Positions 6,316-9,665 of a stretch of 9,665 nt of DNA are shown piece by piece. How positions within the stretch are numbered: the first letter of the stretch is position 1; every line of letters starts with the position of its first letter. This DNA comes from CAZZEX01 sp964653285 (lineage in GTDB: Bacteria; Chloroflexota; Anaerolineae; B4-G1), in NCBI GenBank assembly GCA_964653285.1, contig CAZZEX010000141.1, forward strand, positions 1 through 9,665, read 5' to 3'. The position numbers and the translations under genes were made by a program. The notes under the pieces were generated by a model. The model was given only the letters and a program-made list of their open reading frames with translations. It ran no database searches and was not told the origin of the DNA.

Positions 6316-7452
6316 ATGGGTCTTAAGCACAGGAAAACCGTCGATCGGCGTAAGTTTCTCAAGGGATCGGTAACGCTGGGCATCACTGCCCTGACCCAGC
6401 GCCTTTTGGGAGGCGTGGCCACGTCAGTGCCGGCCGCCGATGCGCAGGTGACACCTGTTCCGCCGGGTATGGCTGGCGGAGCAGGTGCTGACGACCTCGA
6501 TTACCACGTCTACCTTCCTTTCGTCTCCAGCCGGCAGTCTTCGGCCCATGGCCCCTCCAGGCTCGGCCTGCACACAGTAAACTCCAATAATGCAGTTAAG
6601 TTCGTGCAAGACGTGCACGACGCTGGCGCGCACGTGGCGCTGGTGAAGGCGGTCGACGAGTTCGGGTACCTGCGACAGGTGAAGCAAATCTCGCCCGAGA
6701 CGGTCACCGTCGCTCGTTGGAATGGCAGGCCGGCGGTGGACCCCAGCGGCGACCCGGCGCAGAAGGCTGCTGACATGCTGTACGGCAGTGAAGGTCACAT
6801 GGAGCGCTGGAAGTACGAGAAAGACGTCGTGGACTATTGGGAAATACTGAATGAGAACGACCCGTCCAGTATAGAGAGGCACGTCTGGCTGGCGCAGTTC
6901 TTCATCGCGGCCATGGACATCGCCGAGGCCAATGGCTACAAACTGGCGCTCTTTTCCTACAGTGTGGGCGTGCCCCAGTGGCGCGAATGGGAGGCCATCG
7001 TGGAGACGGGGGTATTTGCACGGGCGAAGGCGGGAGGCCACACCCTGGCACTGCACGAGTACAACTGGCCGGTGATGGATTACCGCTGGGGCGAGCCTAC
7101 GGAGCACCTGCCACCTTATGAGGATCGAGGTGTCCTGACCGGGCGCTATCGCTACCTGTATCGCGATTTCCTCATCCCGCGCGACGAGGTCATCCCGTTG
7201 GCGATCACCGAGAGTGGGTTTGACCCGTCGATCATGCACACCGGTTGGGACGACTGGAAGCCGCGCTACGTGGAGAACATGATCTGGTACGATACCAAGT
7301 TGCGCGAGGATGACTACGTCATCGGCGCAACGATGTTTACCCTCGGCGGCATCGGCACCTGGATAGACTACGACTACGAAGAACTGCTGTGGCCCGGTAA
7401 TCGCTACGGTTCCAACTTCCTCGATTACATCGTTTCGCTCAAGGATGCCTGA
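6316..7452 (+). CDS. Tat-exported GH-A-like (TIM-barrel glycosidase-like) protein
   Basis: A 378-residue protein, probably exported folded by the Tat system and acting outside the membrane. Residues 10-16 are DRRKFLK, a twin-arginine motif, followed by a moderately hydrophobic stretch to about 41 and an Ala-rich possible cleavage region (PAADAQ, 39-44). A low-complexity linker leads to YHVYLPFVSS (63-72), a motif type I associate with Chloroflexota exported proteins. The rest has two marks of clan GH-A hydrolases: ILNEND (177-182) with Glu180 as candidate acid/base, and AITESGFD (296-303) with Glu299 as candidate nucleophile; LHEYNWP (246-252) fits a barrel strand. I cannot name the family or substrate; a catalytically altered barrel is possible. 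ATG 6316 is set by AAAGGAG (6303-6309) and by placing the twin arginines at 11-12; the frame is open back to GTG 6223 without a site. It lies 106 bases after the hybrid kinase, with a structured repeat between. Confidence 0.8.
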   Translation: MGLKHRKTVDRRKFLKGSVTLGITALTQRLLGGVATSVPAADAQVTPVPPGMAGGAGADDLDYHVYLPFVSSRQSSAHGPSRLGLHTVNSNNAVKFVQDVHDAGAHVALVKAVDEFGYLRQVKQISPETVTVARWNGRPAVDPSGDPAQKAADMLYGSEGHMERWKYEKDVVDYWEILNENDPSSIERHVWLAQFFIAAMDIAEANGYKLALFSYSVGVPQWREWEAIVETGVFARAKAGGHTLALHEYNWPVMDYRWGEPTEHLPPYEDRGVLTGRYRYLYRDFLIPRDEVIPLAITESGFDPSIMHTGWDDWKPRYVENMIWYDTKLREDDYVIGATMFTLGGIGTWIDYDYEELLWPGNRYGSNFLDYIVSLKDA

Positions 7453-7458
7453 CGTAAG

Positions 7459-7505
7459 GCCTGACACGACTCACTACTTACCCCCTCTTTTCAGGCGAGT
7501 CGTGT
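7459..7505. terminator. Stem-loop between convergent genes, possible bidirectional terminator
   Basis: ACACGACTC (7464-7472) pairs perfectly with GAGTCGTGT (7497-7505) around a 24-base loop, in the 59-base gap between two converging stop codons. CGTAA (7453-7457) and TTACG (7505-7509) could extend it past a bulge. An alternative six-pair stem, GCCTGA (7459-7464) with TCAGGC (7491-7496), crosses the first, so the two compete. Neither strand has a proper T-run after the stem, so termination is inferred mainly from position. Confidence 0.5.
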
Positions 7506-7511
7506 TACGCA

Positions 7512-9110
7512 TTACTTGACGTACCGGTACACGTCCACCTGCGTGAAGTGCGCCTCGTCTACCCGTTGGGCATTGGTCTCCAGCCACGCCTGCACCAGCC
7601 CGCGCTGATCCCACGTCACCGTCTCGGTGGCGACCAGCCAGACCACGTCGTACCCCGTCGTCATCTCCCGCATGCGGTACGCGGCCTCCTGTTCGCTCAT
7701 CAGGTGCGAGCCGTCCGAGGCACAGTGGTTGGTGTAGAGCCCCTCGGCCCAGGGGTATTCCTCCTCGGGGAAGTAGTAGTCGAAGGTATATCTGCCGTAG
7801 GGGATCTGAAAAACAATCAACTCATCGAGTATTGGGTGGCGGGCCACAACAAGTGGTAAGTAGCATTTGAAGGTATACTTTTCAATCGGCCCATCGGTGG
7901 CCTGGAGTACGGCTGGCTCATCGGACGTGCGATAGTCGGCTATATAGGCGGCGGCAGCGCGAAAGTCGGACTTTATTGGGACGGTAGCCTGCTGCCACAG
8001 ATTGACGCCATCAAAGACGAGGATGATACTCGCCAGGAGCATCACCGCCCAACGGCTCCAGCCACCGCAGCGCCGGAGGGACGCCAGCCCCAGAGCGACC
8101 AGCAGGTAAAAGGCTGGCGCAGTCCAGACGAGGTAGCGATCGGTGAAGAGCGGCTGCCGCAGCGAGATGAGCCACACGATCGGCAGCGGTATTACGAGCC
8201 AGCATACCAGGGCGAGGCGGCCTCTCCCCCCCCTGCGAGAGGGGGAAAAAAGGAACAGGGGGCTCACCAGTCCCCACGCGGCCAGCGTGCCCATCAGTAT
8301 CACACCCCAGGGCCGGCCCCAACTGAGGATACCAAGGCTCCAGCCATTGAGCAGAACCTCCGCCATCTCGTCCAGCGTATAGGGATAGAAGCCAGTCTCG
8401 CGGGCCTGGAGCACCAGCGGGGCCTGCCAGGCGACCAGTGGGAGATAAGGCAGGGTGAGACAGATCAGGCTGACGAGTGTGCCGGCCCACTGCCTGCGCG
8501 ACCGGGGCCACCAGGCGAGGTAGAGAAGCACCTGCACAGGTATCAGCAGGGCGGCCAGGATGTGGGCGTAGAACGCCAGACTGGTGGCAATGACCTGCAC
8601 CGCCCCCCACGAGAACGAAAACCGGCGCCAGCCCTCTTCTCCGACGGCGCGGCGCAGTCCGACTGTCTGCGCATAGACCGCCAACAGGGCCAGGGTTAGC
8701 ACCAGCGTGTACATCTTCACCTCCTGCCCGTACCAGGTCAGGTAGGGGGAGGCGGTCACCAGCAGCGCGGCGAGGAAGCCCGCGAGTTGGTTGAACAGGC
8801 GACGACCCAGCGCGTAGATCAGCGGCACGCAGAGGGCGCCAAAGGCGAGCGAGAAAAAACGCATCGCGTACTCGCCAGTGCCGGCGAGCGCGATCCAGCC
8901 GCGCAACAGCAGGAAATAGAGCGGGCCATTCCAGCCGGGACGGGTGAAAGTGGCGAGCATCTCTGGCCAGGGTGCGGTGGCGAAGCGCAGCGCGTCCACC
9001 TCGTCCCGCCAGAGCGATTGGGCATCGAGGGACACGGCGCGCGTGGCGAAGGCGAGCAGCACCAACAGGCTGATGGCAGCGAGGCAGGGGGAACTTGAGC
9101 GTCTGGTCAC
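7512..9110 (-). CDS. GT-C-fold membrane glycosyltransferase (PMT/ArnT-like)
   Basis: A 532-residue polytopic membrane protein of the GT39/GT83-like group, expected to move a sugar from a polyprenyl-phosphate donor to an acceptor on the outer face of the membrane. Seen: TM1 about 9-28, then the first-loop motif SLWRDEVD (32-39) with Asp36-Glu37 as the likely catalytic acidic pair; GPLYFLLLRGW (62-72); SPYLTWYGQEVKMYTL (121-136), a family hallmark; about nine to ten further hydrophobic helices to about 372; and a soluble C-terminal part (about 380-532), probably outside. Donor and acceptor are unknown. I chose GTG 9110 because it overlaps the upstream stop as GTGA, giving coupled translation; there is no strong Shine-Dalgarno. 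The frame is open further upstream, but that stretch is the neighbour read in another frame. A run of eight G in the coding strand (8233-8226) sits in a palindromic loop-coding segment (SPSRRGGRGR, 289-298). Confidence 0.88.
   Translation of the reverse strand: MTRRSSSPCLAAISLLVLLAFATRAVSLDAQSLWRDEVDALRFATAPWPEMLATFTRPGWNGPLYFLLLRGWIALAGTGEYAMRFFSLAFGALCVPLIYALGRRLFNQLAGFLAALLVTASPYLTWYGQEVKMYTLVLTLALLAVYAQTVGLRRAVGEEGWRRFSFSWGAVQVIATSLAFYAHILAALLIPVQVLLYLAWWPRSRRQWAGTLVSLICLTLPYLPLVAWQAPLVLQARETGFYPYTLDEMAEVLLNGWSLGILSWGRPWGVILMGTLAAWGLVSPLFLFSPSRRGGRGRLALVCWLVIPLPIVWLISLRQPLFTDRYLVWTAPAFYLLVALGLASLRRCGGWSRWAVMLLASIILVFDGVNLWQQATVPIKSDFRAAAAYIADYRTSDEPAVLQATDGPIEKYTFKCYLPLVVARHPILDELIVFQIPYGRYTFDYYFPEEEYPWAEGLYTNHCASDGSHLMSEQEAAYRMREMTTGYDVVWLVATETVTWDQRGLVQAWLETNAQRVDEAHFTQVDVYRYVK
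8221..8251. repeat. GC-rich palindrome with homopolymer runs inside the glycosyltransferase gene
   Basis: CCTCTC (8221-8226) pairs with GAGAGG (8237-8242). Between and beside them are eight C (8226-8233), five G (8241-8245) and six A (8246-8251). It encodes a basic, Gly/Arg-rich loop in a protein that is otherwise hydrophobic here, and the frame stays open. A related segment at 5821-5850 encodes the linker SPLEGRGE in the hybrid kinase. Both resemble a dispersed palindrome that has gone into genes in frame. Confidence 0.5.
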
Positions 9111-9406
9111 GTGTCGTGGCGATGCCGGCGGAGGGTAAGGAGGACAACGCCCAGGGCCAGCGCGATGCCCAGTGCTACCCACACCAGGGCTGCCCCGCCG
9201 CCGGTCCAGGCAGGTGGAGGGGCGGCGGCGGTGTTTAAAGGGATCGGAGTGGGGAGCGGTGATGTCCATGGGGCCGAGGGAGTGGGTAGGGGTGAATGGT
9301 TGCCGTCGTAGGGCGGCGTGCCGCGCAGCCACAGCGCGGCGGTGGCGACGAGCACCACGGCCAGCGCCGACACCAACCACAGACGGGGACGATGCAGCCG
9401 AGCCAT
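9107..9406 (-). CDS. Small two-TM protein with proline-rich linker
   Basis: A 99-residue protein I cannot assign to a family. TM1 or an uncleaved signal anchor spans about residues 9-27 after a basic N-terminus (MARLHRPR). Then comes a Pro/Ser/Thr-rich stretch (about 30-67) in which SPLPTP occurs twice (38-43 and 49-54), then TM2 (about 72-92) and a basic tail ending LRRHRHDT. The layout predicts both ends in the cytoplasm and an extended outside loop, possibly a glycosylation target or a spacer, since the next gene is a membrane glycosyltransferase and the two overlap by four bases (GTGA). The ATG at 9406 is chosen over an in-frame TTG at 9442 because that TTG is part of the predicted -35 box. 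There is no Shine-Dalgarno; the ATG comes six bases after a perfect TATAAT. Confidence 0.7.
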   Translation of the reverse strand: MARLHRPRLWLVSALAVVLVATAALWLRGTPPYDGNHSPLPTPSAPWTSPLPTPIPLNTAAAPPPAWTGGGAALVWVALGIALALGVVLLTLRRHRHDT

Positions 9407-9412
9407 GATATA

Positions 9413-9442
9413 ATTATAGCGCAACTTCCCTTGCCGCGCCAA
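9413..9442 (-). promoter_or_regulatory. Promoter giving a probable leaderless mRNA
   Basis: Reading leftward, TTGGCG (9442-9437, 4 of 6), an 18-base spacer and a perfect TATAAT (9418-9413) are followed after only six bases by the ATG at 9406. Transcription normally starts about seven bases after the -10, which would be the A of that ATG, so the message would have no leader. This explains the missing Shine-Dalgarno sequence. Confidence 0.65.
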
Positions 9443-9665
9443 TCTGTGATTGGGGACGGGTGCATTTCAACCTGGGGGCGAACTTGTAGCAGCCGCAGCA
9501 GCCCCGGACGTGAACGTCCGGGCTGAAAGGGCAAAGCCCTGCGGGCTAAGCGCTCATAAAAGAATAACTTCCCGATTTCGTAGGGCAGGTTGGCCGCGAC
9601 TTTGACAGAGGCGGTGGGACACCGATGGGCCATAGTCAGCACCGGGTCGTGTTAGGGAAAACGAA
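9443..9665. other. Non-coding stretch upstream of the small membrane protein gene
   Basis: No convincing gene is seen. Open frames cross it on both strands, but they run through the palindromes and have no ribosome binding site or recognisable product. One reads LPYEIGKLFFYERL on the minus strand, which I take for a translated repeat. Besides the palindromes there is a TTGACA (9602-9607, plus strand) without a matching -10. The whole stretch may be one copy of a dispersed repeat. Confidence 0.5.
9500..9547. repeat. Palindromic REP-like element
   Basis: CCCGGACGT (9503-9511) and ACGTCCGGG (9514-9522) form a perfect nine-pair stem with a GA loop, extendable by two pairs past a bulged C. A second hairpin follows at once: AGGGC-AAA-GCCCT (9528-9540). 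GGGCT (9543-9547) can compete with it by pairing to AGCCC (9535-9539). It lies about 60 bases upstream of the leftward promoter and is related in motif to the element at 6239-6284. Confidence 0.7.

Noticed and set aside
8011..9147. 378-residue minus-strand frame overlapping the glycosyltransferase
   Set aside because: Arg/Pro/Gly-rich shadow in another frame; the membrane protein frame has family motifs and hydrophobic helices.
9111..9380. 90-residue N-terminal extension of the glycosyltransferase
   Set aside because: Arg/Pro/His-rich sequence typical of a wrong frame in GC-rich DNA, and it overlaps the small two-TM gene, which has better composition and a promoter.
9602..9636. Plus-strand promoter starting at TTGACA
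   Set aside because: No acceptable -10 at 16-18 bases; CATAGT lies 23 bases away and no gene follows in the window.
9235..9642. 135-residue minus-strand frame at the right end
   Set aside because: It runs through the palindromes and promoter into the small protein gene in another frame, with no ribosome binding site or recognisable domain.

Overview
The window looks like a GC-rich bacterial chromosome, most likely Chloroflexota (Anaerolineae-like). This is inferred from style, not from a marker alignment: a Tat-exported protein with a proline-poor linker followed by a YLPFV-type motif, a small membrane protein with SPLPTP-type linkers, heptanucleotide tandem repeats between genes, and GC-rich palindromic repeats.

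Layout. (1) 1-1503, minus strand: the first 501 codons of dnaK, cut by the window edge. (2) 1504-1883: a divergent spacer with weak dnaK promoter candidates, an inverted array of 7-nt repeats, and a good sigma70-type promoter (TTGACT-17-TATACT) firing rightward. (3) 1884-6209, plus strand: three signalling genes in a row, namely a two-TM histidine kinase, a protein made only of two receiver domains, and an 822-residue hybrid kinase (REC-GAF-PAS-HisKA-HATPase-REC). (4) 6210-6315: a cloverleaf-like repeat and a possible hairpin over the next ribosome binding site. (5) 6316-7452: a Tat-signal protein resembling clan GH-A glycoside hydrolases. (6) 7453-7511: a convergent junction with a 9-bp stem. 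(7) 9406 down to 7512, minus strand: a small two-TM protein whose stop overlaps the start of a GT-C-type membrane glycosyltransferase, driven by a promoter so close to the ATG that the mRNA may be leaderless. (8) 9443-9665: no convincing gene, but strong palindromes that look like a dispersed repeat.

How it may work together. The three signalling genes form one apparent transcription unit with two kinases and four receiver domains but no DNA-binding, enzymatic or HPt output domain, so the final output must lie elsewhere or act through protein contacts. The last receiver of the hybrid kinase has lost its phosphoacceptor Asp (Gly at 754) and one acidic-pocket residue (Gly at 709), so it is probably a pseudo-receiver. 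The same gene carries a near-ideal G-quadruplex motif in its ATP-lid codons. The GH-like protein and the glycosyltransferase pair both point to envelope or exported glycan work, but no sequence evidence ties them to the signalling genes. I found no tRNA, rRNA, CRISPR array, transposase or integrase.
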